A stretch of 64,000 nt of DNA from Puteibacter caeruleilacunae (GTDB lineage Bacteria > Bacteroidota > Bacteroidia > Bacteroidales > Prolixibacteraceae). Below, piece after piece: positions 27,281-35,005 of the stretch. The notes beneath the pieces were generated by a model. The model was not told the origin of the DNA and did no database searches. It was given only the letters and a program-made list of their open reading frames with translations. Within the stretch, counting starts at the first letter, position 1. Each line of letters starts with the position of its first letter. The DNA lies in NCBI GenBank assembly GCA_005217565.1, contig SJCO01000013.1, positions 124,001 to 188,000 on the forward strand. The letters are read 5' to 3'. The translations under genes were made by a program, and so were the position numbers.

Positions 27281-28528
27281 TTATTCATTCTCATTATTTA
27301 ATATTTCAAGGGGGCGACTTGCGCTTGAATGTGTTATTAGAATGGCGAAGTCGATGTAATCCAAAGTGGATTTCTTTTCGTCTGGAATCCAGTAATTGTT
27401 ATGAGGAAGCTTTTTGATCTTTACAAAATCCAATACTCCTGCATGATTAAATGGACTATTCTCTCCCTTCAAATTGAAAATGGTCACATCAGCTATTTTG
27501 TGACTCTTGAGCCGACCAATTCCTTTGTAATGCTCCAACCAATAATCACTAGTTCCAAATCCTCTTTTGGTTGTGTAACCTGCATACTCTCCGCTTTTAT
27601 TGTAAATTACATCCCATAAGACTTTACTACTACTTAAAAAACCTTGAATTGAGATGATCTCATTAGGTGAATAATCTTGATGCTCCGTTAGTCTGGTGAA
27701 AAAAGAAGGGAAATCATTAATCCGACTTTTCATTATGTGGAAAACACCTAACCGGAAAAACTGAAGATCTTGACCAAACCGATACCTTTTATTGAGCTTT
27801 TTATAATTGCGATATATTGTTTCCTCGCGACTACTTTTGATAAAAGTCAATTTTATATTAGAGATGATATGCTTGAAGCTCTCACAATCGCTTATCGATT
27901 GTAAATATTTATTTGGATAAGATTCATAATCTTTAATCATTCTTTCAAAAACATCTCTCACTTCTGAATCTCCATAGGCAGCCCAATTGGTTGATTCATC
28001 ACCAATCAAAACCTTCAATGAATCAACATACTGACAATCGGATTCCTCCTTAACCAGCTGAATTAAATCTAGTGAAGCATATTTATAAGAAACAATTTTA
28101 TCGGTTCCAATAACTTGTACCTGATTGGCTTTAAAAAGCCATCTTATTTTTTTCCATTTCTCATAAACTTCAACACTCTTTTCCTGCGGTACTCGTATAC
28201 CATAGTATTCAACAAGGTCTTTGAGCAATTCTTCATCTCCATGTTGTATATACTTTTGAAAATATCGGGCTGTACTATAATCTGTCTCCGGAAAGTAATA
28301 TTTTAGATCCTGATTCTTAACCAGATCCTCTAATAAACATATCTCAACATCTTCGGTAACAGCACTTCCATGCAGAGCTCCAAAACCAATAACCTTAGCA
28401 GCGTTAACTTCAATCGATACGCCTTGACGTAAATCTTGACAATTATCTCTCAAAAAGTCATTTTTATTGCATTGTCCAGAGCAAATGCCATACACTAAAC
28501 AACCTAATAACAAACTAATAATCTTCAT
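27281..28528 (-). CDS. Secreted protein of unknown function, possible erythromycin-esterase-like fold
   Basis: A 415-residue protein with a signal peptide (LLLGCLVYGICSGQ). I do not recognise a firm family. The stretch at about 48-110, VIGFGALHGSA followed by ICLLEDLVKN, then YYFPETDYSTARYFQKYI, resembles the start of the erythromycin-esterase (EreA)/ChaN-like fold, where a His in a G-x-x-H-G motif and an acidic residue about 30 later sit in the active site. Here these would be His54 and Glu81. The rest is helical and charged with no other motif seen. It is convergent with the HzsA/SUMF1 gene and divergent from the ferritin-like gene, so context gives no function. Confidence 0.6.
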   Translation of the reverse strand: MKIISLLLGCLVYGICSGQCNKNDFLRDNCQDLRQGVSIEVNAAKVIGFGALHGSAVTEDVEICLLEDLVKNQDLKYYFPETDYSTARYFQKYIQHGDEELLKDLVEYYGIRVPQEKSVEVYEKWKKIRWLFKANQVQVIGTDKIVSYKYASLDLIQLVKEESDCQYVDSLKVLIGDESTNWAAYGDSEVRDVFERMIKDYESYPNKYLQSISDCESFKHIISNIKLTFIKSSREETIYRNYKKLNKRYRFGQDLQFFRLGVFHIMKSRINDFPSFFTRLTEHQDYSPNEIISIQGFLSSSKVLWDVIYNKSGEYAGYTTKRGFGTSDYWLEHYKGIGRLKSHKIADVTIFNLKGENSPFNHAGVLDFVKIKKLPHNNYWIPDEKKSTLDYIDFAILITHSSASRPLEILNNENE

Positions 28529-28822
28529 TGTCTTCTATTTTTTATAACCTCCAACCATGTAATCATAACAAAAGACAAGTTTGATTGGGGTTAGTTGCAC
28601 TGAAATTCCAATCGACTCAAAAACAATATACATTAAAAAAATATTTAACCTCCACCTTCCCTTTATTTACAATACTTACAGAACTTTACTCTGGTAACAG
28701 ATGAAAAATAAATCAATTGATGTCTTGTTTTTATATTCCATGGATTATATATTTGCATTATATTTTCCATGGATGTTATTTCCATGTCACACTAAGAGAA
28801 AATATAAAAAACATAGTTGATT
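28529..28822. other. Divergent intergenic region with an operator-flanked promoter
   Basis: A 294-bp gap between the divergent unknown secreted protein and the ferritin-like operon. The right half holds a promoter and palindromic sites described separately. The left half is AT-rich and no feature was seen in it. Confidence 0.5.
28724..28786 (+). promoter_or_regulatory. Promoter with flanking TCCATGGA palindromes for the diiron/EFR1 operon
   Basis: A -33-like CTTG (28724-28727) is 20 bp from a perfect -7 box TATATTTG (28748-28755). The 10-mer TTCCATGGAT, centred on the 8-bp palindrome TCCATGGA, occurs at 28736-28745 inside the spacer and again at 28765-28774 just past the expected start site. 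A half site TTCCATG follows at 28780-28786. The placement is that of a repressor operator. Confidence 0.65.
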
Positions 28823-29263
28823 ATGAGAAAGGAACAAGACACAAAGACACTTACACAGCGATATTATCGCATGGAATTTATTGGAGCGGGAATGTACAAC
28901 CAACTAGCCTCTCAATGTGAAAAACAAAATACCAAGCTGGCCCAACGCTTACGAAAGGTGGCAAGTGATGAATATCGACATGGTTTAATGTTTGGTAAGT
29001 TTTATGAGAACCATCATCAGGGAAGCTATTCGAAGGGAATATGGCTTTTCCTTGGCAGAATGATTGCCAATATGATGATCTGTATTCCATTTAAACAGAA
29101 AATTAAAAAGTTTAGTATTGCTGAAGCAGAAGCGGTTGCAAAACTTGATCGGGTATTTGACTCTGGAGAGTTTGAAAATAATCCATTTTTAAAGTGCCTG
29201 AAAGCAATCTATAAAGACGAACTGGACCACTCAAAAGTTTATGAGGAGTATTATTCGAATTAA
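28823..29263 (+). CDS. Ferritin-like diiron protein (rubrerythrin/VIT-associated type)
   Basis: A 146-residue protein from the ATG at 28823; a TTG two codons upstream is less likely. It shows a four-helix ferritin-like pattern with paired iron ligands: Glu in RMEFIGAGMY, the E-x-x-H of DEYRHGLMF, Glu in SIAEAEAVAKLD, and the E-x-x-H of DELDHSKVYEEY. A basic patch (FKQKIKKF) lies between the halves. No rubredoxin domain is present. Members handle peroxide or iron. The gene begins a run with two flavodoxin-ferredoxin proteins, which could supply electrons; that link is an inference. Confidence 0.8.
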   Translation: MRKEQDTKTLTQRYYRMEFIGAGMYNQLASQCEKQNTKLAQRLRKVASDEYRHGLMFGKFYENHHQGSYSKGIWLFLGRMIANMMICIPFKQKIKKFSIAEAEAVAKLDRVFDSGEFENNPFLKCLKAIYKDELDHSKVYEEYYSN

Positions 29264-29316
29264 GCAGTTCATTCATTTGTAATCTAAAAATCTGATCATT
29301 CATAAATCTATAAGCA

Positions 29317-30150
29317 ATGAAATTACATCTTATTTACTTTAGTCCGGGGGGAACCACACAACAGACTGTTCGCAAAGTAGCGGAAGGCATTACTCAAGAT
29401 TATCAGGTAAGTGAAATTGTTGAATACGATATGCTAGACAAAGAAAATCGACAAAGGCAGTATCATTTCTCAAATGAAGATCTGGTGATTCTGGGAATGA
29501 TGACCCTCGTTCAACCTTTTGGTCCTGTAGACGAGATATTCCAAGCAATAAAGGGCAGCAATACACCTCTGGTAGGGATTGTACTGTTTGGAAATGGAAT
29601 GTATGGTAACTCGCTAAAAGTAATGAGGAGACAAGTAAAGAAACGTGGCTTCAACATGATTGCCGCTGGCGCATTTATTGGTAAAATGTCGTATAATACC
29701 AGAGTTGCAGCTAACAGGCCCGATCAGCAAGATCTTATAATACAGTTTGAATTTGGCAGAAACATCGCCAGGAAACTGCAATATGAAGGAAAGGCGCCAC
29801 TACATCAACGACTAAAAACAGATTGGCCTGAATGGAATTTGTTGCATTCAGTAAAAACGGCACTGTTATTACGTTTGCCTCTAGGAAAATTTAAAGTCCC
29901 AAAACCATTCAATTCTATCCAATTTACCGATTCATGCATTGATTGCGGAAAATGTCAGCGTCGCTGTCCGGTTGGCGCAATAGATCTTTCAGAAAAACAA
30001 TCGGATTCAACGCAATGTATTGGTTGCTTAGCTTGTGTGAATGGATGCGTAAACAATGGCATTGTCTATACCAATTCTCTAATGCGAAAAGCTGCTGACG
30101 ATTGTGAGCACATTTTTGCAAAACGACGTGAACCAGTGGTGTATTTGTAA
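29317..30150 (+). CDS. EFR1-family flavodoxin-ferredoxin protein, copy 1
   Basis: A 277-residue cytoplasmic protein. The N-terminal flavodoxin-like domain covers about 1-160, with the phosphate-binding loop FSPGGTTQQT at 9-18 and a GNGMYGNS loop near 91-98. The C-terminal part carries two 4Fe-4S ferredoxin motifs, CIDCGKCQRRCPVG and CIGCLACVNGC. This combination is the EFR1 family, a putative electron shuttle between flavin and iron-sulfur partners. It lies 53 bp after the ferritin-like gene and 51 bp before its paralogue. The 25 bp running into the start codon and first codons are identical to those of the paralogue. Confidence 0.9.
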   Translation: MKLHLIYFSPGGTTQQTVRKVAEGITQDYQVSEIVEYDMLDKENRQRQYHFSNEDLVILGMMTLVQPFGPVDEIFQAIKGSNTPLVGIVLFGNGMYGNSLKVMRRQVKKRGFNMIAAGAFIGKMSYNTRVAANRPDQQDLIIQFEFGRNIARKLQYEGKAPLHQRLKTDWPEWNLLHSVKTALLLRLPLGKFKVPKPFNSIQFTDSCIDCGKCQRRCPVGAIDLSEKQSDSTQCIGCLACVNGCVNNGIVYTNSLMRKAADDCEHIFAKRREPVVYL

Positions 30151-30201
30151 AAAGTGGAGTCTTAAAATATTATAATCTATTTATTCATAAATCTATAAGC
30201 A

Positions 30202-31023
30202 ATGAAAGTATATCTTGTATATTTTAGTCCAAGTGGGAGTACGAAAAAAACCGTGCGAAATGTAGCAAAAGGTATTGATGCGACTGAAGTCATTGAAATT
30301 GATATGCTCAAAAAGAGTAACCGAGAAAAAACTCACTCTTTCGGCCCGAATGATTTGGTTATACTGGGCATGATGACAGCAACGAAACTGTACGGTATTC
30401 CAGCAGAGGTGATGGGAGCATTAAAAGGGAATAACACGCCGTTGGTTGGAGCAGTAAATTGTGGAAACGGTTATTTTGGAAGTTCTTTAATAGCCATGCA
30501 GAAGTTTATGAGTAAACAAGGATTCAAGATGATGGCTGCAGGAGGATTCATCGGACAGTATTCATTCTCAAAAAGTATTGCAACAAATCGTCCAGACGAG
30601 CAAGATGCAGCAATACAATTTCAATTTGGAAAAGACATCGCAAAGAAATTACAACAAGGTGATTTGAACTTGTACTCCAAACTATCCATAGACTGGCCAA
30701 ATGAAGGAACTTTTTCTACCATAAAATGTGCGATAGGCTCAGCACTACCAGGACCGGGATTTTCTATACCGAAATCATGGAATGAGTTAGCAATAGCTGA
30801 TGACTGTATTCAGTGTGGTAAATGTGTAAAACACTGTCCGGTTGGAGCGCTCTCATTAAATGGGAAGATTACACAGGATCGGGATAAATGTATTGGATGC
30901 CAGGGATGCGTGAATGTATGCCCCAGGGAGGCCATTAATCCTATTAATGAATCATTACAAAAGATGGTCGCGAATGTGATGAAATTCCGTCAAGGAAGAA
31001 AAGAACCAAAACTTTTTTTATAA
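30202..31023 (+). CDS. EFR1-family flavodoxin-ferredoxin protein, copy 2
   Basis: A 273-residue paralogue of the preceding gene. It has the same layout: flavodoxin phosphate loop FSPSGSTKKT at 9-18, NCGNGYFGSS near 91-100, and two ferredoxin clusters, CIQCGKCVKHCPVG and CIGCQGCVNVCPRE. Both clusters have complete CxxCxxCxxxC/P patterns. The proteins have clearly diverged, while the leader sequence just before the start is unchanged. Two copies in one operon may serve different partners or conditions. The stop is followed by about 240 bp before the phosphatidylserine decarboxylase gene, which has its own promoter. Confidence 0.9.
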   Translation: MKVYLVYFSPSGSTKKTVRNVAKGIDATEVIEIDMLKKSNREKTHSFGPNDLVILGMMTATKLYGIPAEVMGALKGNNTPLVGAVNCGNGYFGSSLIAMQKFMSKQGFKMMAAGGFIGQYSFSKSIATNRPDEQDAAIQFQFGKDIAKKLQQGDLNLYSKLSIDWPNEGTFSTIKCAIGSALPGPGFSIPKSWNELAIADDCIQCGKCVKHCPVGALSLNGKITQDRDKCIGCQGCVNVCPREAINPINESLQKMVANVMKFRQGRKEPKLFL

Positions 31024-31151
31024 TAACAATGCATTATGAAAATTGTAAAATTTCTTTGCAACAAACTAAAGCTCAATACATCTAACATGATCCGAGAGCT
31101 AAAAAAATGCATTCATATATCATGGGTGATGAACATCTATATTAGAATGAG

Positions 31152-31183
31152 TGTGTTTTTTAACTGAATCATCACTAAATTTG
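31152..31183 (+). promoter_or_regulatory. Probable promoter of psd
   Basis: TAAATTTG (31176-31183) matches the Bacteroidota -7 box, with a TTTG-like TGTG at 31152-31155 and a 20-bp spacer. It would start transcription near 31190, about 70 nt before the psd start codon. Confidence 0.6.
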
Positions 31184-31260
31184 CATAATAGTTGCGTATT
31201 TGAAACTTAAATTATATATAGCCATTCAATCCCCAAGAAAGTATAACGGAAATCATTTAT

Positions 31261-32154
31261 ATGGAGCCAATATTATATATCGATAGAAAAAAACAGGAAA
31301 TTGAAGAAGAGATTGTACCGTCAGGAAGAATGCTAAGCTGGTTCTACAACAAGTCGCTTGGTAAAGCCTCGTTGCATTTGCTTATGAAACGAAAGCTCAT
31401 TTCAACGTTAGGAGGATGGTATATGAATCGACGCATTTCCAAGAAACGTATCGATAAATTTATTGAGCAGAACAACATGGACCTGTCAATTTATAAGGTA
31501 ACGGACAGTACCCGTTATCGGACATTTAATGATTTCTTTTATCGTGCCATTGAGCCTAAATACCGACCTATTGGAGATGGTGTAGTTTCCCCAGCTGATG
31601 GACGATTATTGGCATTCCAGAACTTGAAAGATGTATCATCTTTTTTTATTAAAGGTTCGGAGTTTTCACTAAAAAGTTTCTTAAGAAGCGATCGCAAAGC
31701 AAAGAAATATACTGATGGATCAATGGTAATTGTCCGCCTGGCTCCGGCAGATTATCATCGCTTCCATTTTCCAGCAGCGGGAACTATTTCAAGAGCTAAG
31801 AGAATTAAGGGTCGTTATTTTTCTGTTTCTCCCTTGGCACTAAAGAAAAGTCTTGAAATTTTCTGTCAGAATCATAGAGTTGTAAGCACATTAAAGACCG
31901 AAGAGTTTGGTGATATTCTAATGATAGAAGTTGGTGCAACTATGGTTGGAAGCATCAAACAAACCTACAAAGCCGATAGCAGCATTAAAAAAGGAGAAGA
32001 GAAAGGTTATTTTGCATTTGGTGGCTCTACCGTGGTATTACTCTTTGAAAAAGGAAAGGTTTCAATTGATGCCGATTTAATTGCAAACACAAATAAAGGC
32101 CTGGAGACTAAATTAGAAATGGGAGAACAAATTGCATCGGCAGCGAAAGGTTAA
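31261..32154 (+). CDS. psd: Phosphatidylserine decarboxylase proenzyme
   Basis: A 297-residue protein of the PSD family, converting phosphatidylserine to phosphatidylethanolamine at the inner membrane. Visible signatures: YRTFNDFFYR near 80, VSPADGRLLAF near 115, the His-containing LAPADYHRFHFPAAG near 160-174, and the self-cleavage site with Ser256 in FGGSTVVLLFEKG. Cleavage before this serine makes the pyruvoyl cofactor; the usual LGST is GGST here, which keeps the essential Gly-Ser-Thr. The length fits the longer membrane-associated class. A MarR gene follows 99 bp later with its own -7 box. Confidence 0.94.
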   Translation: MEPILYIDRKKQEIEEEIVPSGRMLSWFYNKSLGKASLHLLMKRKLISTLGGWYMNRRISKKRIDKFIEQNNMDLSIYKVTDSTRYRTFNDFFYRAIEPKYRPIGDGVVSPADGRLLAFQNLKDVSSFFIKGSEFSLKSFLRSDRKAKKYTDGSMVIVRLAPADYHRFHFPAAGTISRAKRIKGRYFSVSPLALKKSLEIFCQNHRVVSTLKTEEFGDILMIEVGATMVGSIKQTYKADSSIKKGEEKGYFAFGGSTVVLLFEKGKVSIDADLIANTNKGLETKLEMGEQIASAAKG

Positions 32155-32222
32155 TCCAGTTACATTGGTGTTTTACTTTTGAAAGAATAATTGACAGTGT
32201 TTTTTGTCTCTACAATATGATG

Positions 32223-32230
32223 TATATTTG
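32223..32230 (+). promoter_or_regulatory. -7 promoter box (TATATTTG) for the MarR gene
   Basis: A perfect TAnnTTTG box ending 23 bp before the MarR start codon. A TTTG at 32203-32206 is upstream but at a short 16-bp spacing, so the -33 element is uncertain. The short leader suggests autoregulation at this site is possible. Confidence 0.5.
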
Positions 32231-32253
32231 ACCATTAAAACACGAGAACAGTA

Positions 32254-32688
32254 ATGGCCAATAAGAAACTTATTATAGATTCTGATCTTAGTACAGAACA
32301 GAAAGTATTAGCACTTCTTGCCTGTATCGCTCAAGAACAAACTGCAGAATTGACAAGACAGATAAAACCATTTGATCTGTCATTAACTCAATTACAGATT
32401 CTTCATATCTTATCGGAAGTACCTTCAGGCAATCTTACAGTTAATCAGATTAAAAGTGTTATGATTGATGAGAGTCCAAACGTTTCGCGTGCTTTGAATA
32501 AATTAATGAAAAGAGGATGCATCCGCAAGGAACGTAGTGAAACTGACCAGCGGGTTGTGTATATTCATATCACAGAAGAAGGACGTCAATTACACATCGA
32601 TGCAGATAAAGAGCTTATTAAAGCACTTAATTTACCTCTCGAGGAAAATGAGGTTAATCAATTGTACAACATTCTAAAGAAACTTTGA
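32254..32688 (+). CDS. MarR family transcriptional regulator
   Basis: A 144-residue protein with a winged-helix MarR fold. The recognition region is LSLTQLQILHILSE, then NLTVNQIKSVMIDESPNVSRALNKLMKRGCIRKERSETDQRVVYIHITEEGRQL, broken here into the helix-turn-helix and the wing with the typical D-x-R. MarR proteins are dimeric repressors that usually respond to small phenolic or oxidative signals. No effector can be named. It may control itself or the nearby diiron/EFR1 operon, whose promoter carries palindromes, but this is only proximity. Confidence 0.92.
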   Translation: MANKKLIIDSDLSTEQKVLALLACIAQEQTAELTRQIKPFDLSLTQLQILHILSEVPSGNLTVNQIKSVMIDESPNVSRALNKLMKRGCIRKERSETDQRVVYIHITEEGRQLHIDADKELIKALNLPLEENEVNQLYNILKKL

Positions 32689-32732
32689 TTATAATAGCTT
32701 ATCAATAGCTGTTGCTTTTTAGGAAAGTATCG

Positions 32733-33803
32733 TCATTCAGCCTCTTTTGATTCCTCTGATTGATCAATGATATTGTATTTAGCCTTACGCTGCTTCCATC
32801 GTTCTCGGGCATACTCTTGCATGTCTGATATTCGATCACGTTCATCCATAATTTCAAGTCCTAACAGAGTTTCAACAATATCTTCCATAGTTACAATACC
32901 ATCCATACCTCCGTATTCATCCACTACTAGTGCAATTTGTTCTTTACTATTGAGTAATACTTCCCATGTGTTTAGTAATGTTTGAAACTCCGTAACTACA
33001 ACAATTTCACGCTTAATATCTTTCAATGTCAGACTTTTCTCTCCTTCTGCTAGCTTTTCGAAAACCGTTTGTCGCAGTACATACCCGGAAATATTTTCTC
33101 GACCTTCTTCATAGATAGGAATTCTTGAATAGTAAAGAAATTCTTTTTTTAGGAGAAACTCCTCCAGGGTCATATTCTCATCTGCTATAGTCACCACCAC
33201 CCTTGGTGTCATTATAACCGAAACCATAACACTTCGAAGCTTTATCAAATTCTGGATTATTTTATTCTCCTTCTCGTCGAATACACCCTCCTTAGTTCCA
33301 ATATTGGCCATTGCTGAGATTTCTTCTCTACTCACAGATATTTCTCCATCTTTTCCTGCAAAAAGTCGTGAGATATATCCTGTCATAATCACCAATGGAT
33401 AAGTAACAACAATCATTACATTAATGATTATGCCAGAAATAATAGCCAATCTTCTCCAATATCTGGCACCAATGGTTTTAGGTATGATTTCAGAAAAAAC
33501 GAGAATCAATAACGTTAAGACCGCAGAAACAATTCCAAAGTACACCTCGCCAAACAACTTAGTAGCCTGAGCGCCGACACCAGCAGCTCCGATAGTATGA
33601 GCAACGGTATTTAAAGATAATATTGCAGCCAGAGGTCGTTCAACATTATCCTTTAACTTTATGAATGTTGTTGCCCTTTTATTTCCTTCTTTTTCTTTAA
33701 CAGATAAGAAGGACAAAGGTGTTGATAAAAGAACCGATTCCATGACTGAGCAAAGAAAAGATACAAGTAAAGCAAGTGATAAATAAAAGATTAGCAAGAT
33801 CAT
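32733..33803 (-). CDS. CNNM/CorC (HlyC) family membrane protein with CBS domains
   Basis: About 356 residues from the ATG at 33803; a GTG nine codons upstream would add a polar stretch and is less likely. The N-terminal CNNM domain (DUF21) has three to four membrane helices to about 165 and the signature SEIIPKTIGARYWRRLA. Two CBS domains follow (IMTPRVVVTIADENMTLEE and VVDEYGGMDGIVTMEDIVE). The C-terminal transport-associated CorC domain is missing, which makes this a short variant. The family is linked to magnesium and cobalt efflux. It is convergent with the MarR gene and 144 bp from the B12-MerR gene, with no clear functional tie. Confidence 0.88.
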   Translation of the reverse strand: MILLIFYLSLALLVSFLCSVMESVLLSTPLSFLSVKEKEGNKRATTFIKLKDNVERPLAAILSLNTVAHTIGAAGVGAQATKLFGEVYFGIVSAVLTLLILVFSEIIPKTIGARYWRRLAIISGIIINVMIVVTYPLVIMTGYISRLFAGKDGEISVSREEISAMANIGTKEGVFDEKENKIIQNLIKLRSVMVSVIMTPRVVVTIADENMTLEEFLLKKEFLYYSRIPIYEEGRENISGYVLRQTVFEKLAEGEKSLTLKDIKREIVVVTEFQTLLNTWEVLLNSKEQIALVVDEYGGMDGIVTMEDIVETLLGLEIMDERDRISDMQEYARERWKQRKAKYNIIDQSEESKEAE

Positions 33804-33947
33804 ACCTGTTAACTTATGGATTGTAATCACAATTTAATTAAAATTGAGCAGAGAACAAAAAAGGTAAACTTCCTGAGTACAAATTAAAGAGACATGAAAT
33901 AAAACAATAAATCAGCAAATATAACTTTGTTCACCTTTCTCAACCAT

Positions 33948-34838
33948 TTACATAGACACATCTAAGCCTCTTATTAGATAATCTTCCAGTTCCTGAGGAT
34001 TTTGTATATATTTTACATGCTTAAAGTTCAACAAATCTTCTTCCGATATGACGTTTCCACTTAAAAGAATAGGTGTTTTTAGCGTTTTAACGATTTCATT
34101 GACAGCCTTTACCGAACGAGATGAATAGGATGCTACAAGCATCGTTAGCAACGCTTTAGGTTTAACAATATCCACTACCATAAACAAGTTTTCCGTAGGT
34201 ACATTTTGTCCGAGATATATCACGTTCCATCCTCTGTCTTTAGCTATAAAAGCCCCCAACAGCAGTCCTATCTCATGCTCCTCCCCTTCGGGTAAGAACA
34301 ATATTATAGTTGGTGCATCTCCTCTGGCATCCGGCAACATATCAATAGAGGCGATAATTTTCTGACGGATCAAATTTGAAATATAATGTTCATGTGCAGG
34401 AACCGCTTTGCCGGAAGTCCACAATATCCCAACTCTCTTAAGGAAAGGGTAAATTAGATCAACCATCGTTGATTTTAGGCCTTTTCGCAAAACACTTGCT
34501 CTAAATACCTTATTAAACGCAGTTTCATTCATATCCAACATTGCAAGCACAAGAGCATTTACACCTTCTCCATAATCTATGGATGGGTCTTCAACCTGAA
34601 GATTCACTTGCTCGAACAACTCACCGTCGGTCATCTTTACAATCTTGGATATGCGCACTCCACAATCAATTAAAACACTAACATTCAACAATTTTCGCAA
34701 CTGAGCCTCAGAATAATATCTGATATTAGTATCTGTACGCATGGGCAATACGAAACCATAACGCCTTTCCCATACACGTAAGGTATGTGCTTTTATACCC
34801 GTTAACGATTCTACTTGTGTCACTGAATACGATTCCAT
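33948..34838 (-). CDS. CarH/LitR-like B12-binding MerR family regulator, probable light sensor
   Basis: A 296-residue protein. The MerR HTH covers 1-70 (YSVTQVESLTGIKAHTLRVW, RRYGFVLPMR). A helical B12-capping bundle follows, with the CarH-type motif Trp140-x9-Glu150-His151 (ILWTSGKAVPAHEH). The Rossmann-like cobalamin domain carries His188 in EEHEIG, the expected lower cobalt ligand, and a GQNVP loop near 216-220. Such proteins bind adenosylcobalamin, repress as tetramers in the dark and release DNA in light. The gene is divergent from a fasciclin gene with a photolyase behind it, as expected for a light regulon. The position matching the light-state His132 of Thermus CarH is Thr141 here. 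Confidence 0.9.
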   Translation of the reverse strand: MESYSVTQVESLTGIKAHTLRVWERRYGFVLPMRTDTNIRYYSEAQLRKLLNVSVLIDCGVRISKIVKMTDGELFEQVNLQVEDPSIDYGEGVNALVLAMLDMNETAFNKVFRASVLRKGLKSTMVDLIYPFLKRVGILWTSGKAVPAHEHYISNLIRQKIIASIDMLPDARGDAPTIILFLPEGEEHEIGLLLGAFIAKDRGWNVIYLGQNVPTENLFMVVDIVKPKALLTMLVASYSSRSVKAVNEIVKTLKTPILLSGNVISEEDLLNFKHVKYIQNPQELEDYLIRGLDVSM

Positions 34839-35005
34839 AATGCTAAGTTTTATCTAAAATTAAACTTTTTTCAAAAAAAATAAAAGTCTGAACTACTAGT
34901 AAAACAAGGCATTTTGATTTTTTGTTCAACTTTTTTTTACCTTTTTCTTAAACATTTTTAGCACTTTTTACGTCTACTATTACAAACACACTTAAAATTG
35001 ACGTT
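34839..35005. promoter_or_regulatory. Divergent control region of the MerR and fasciclin genes
   Basis: The 167-bp gap holds both promoters. No TAnnTTTG box was found, unlike other promoters here. It has several T-tract elements in the same orientation, AAACTTTTTT (34863), CAACTTTTTTTTACC (34927), AACATTTTTAGCAC (34951) and CACTTTTTACGTC (34962), which may be the regulator's sites. Confidence 0.4.

Noticed and set aside
31036-31167. 43-codon frame just after the second EFR1 gene
   Set aside because: It has a basic but unstructured translation without a membrane span or known motif, and its end runs into the psd promoter. Too weak to call as a gene.
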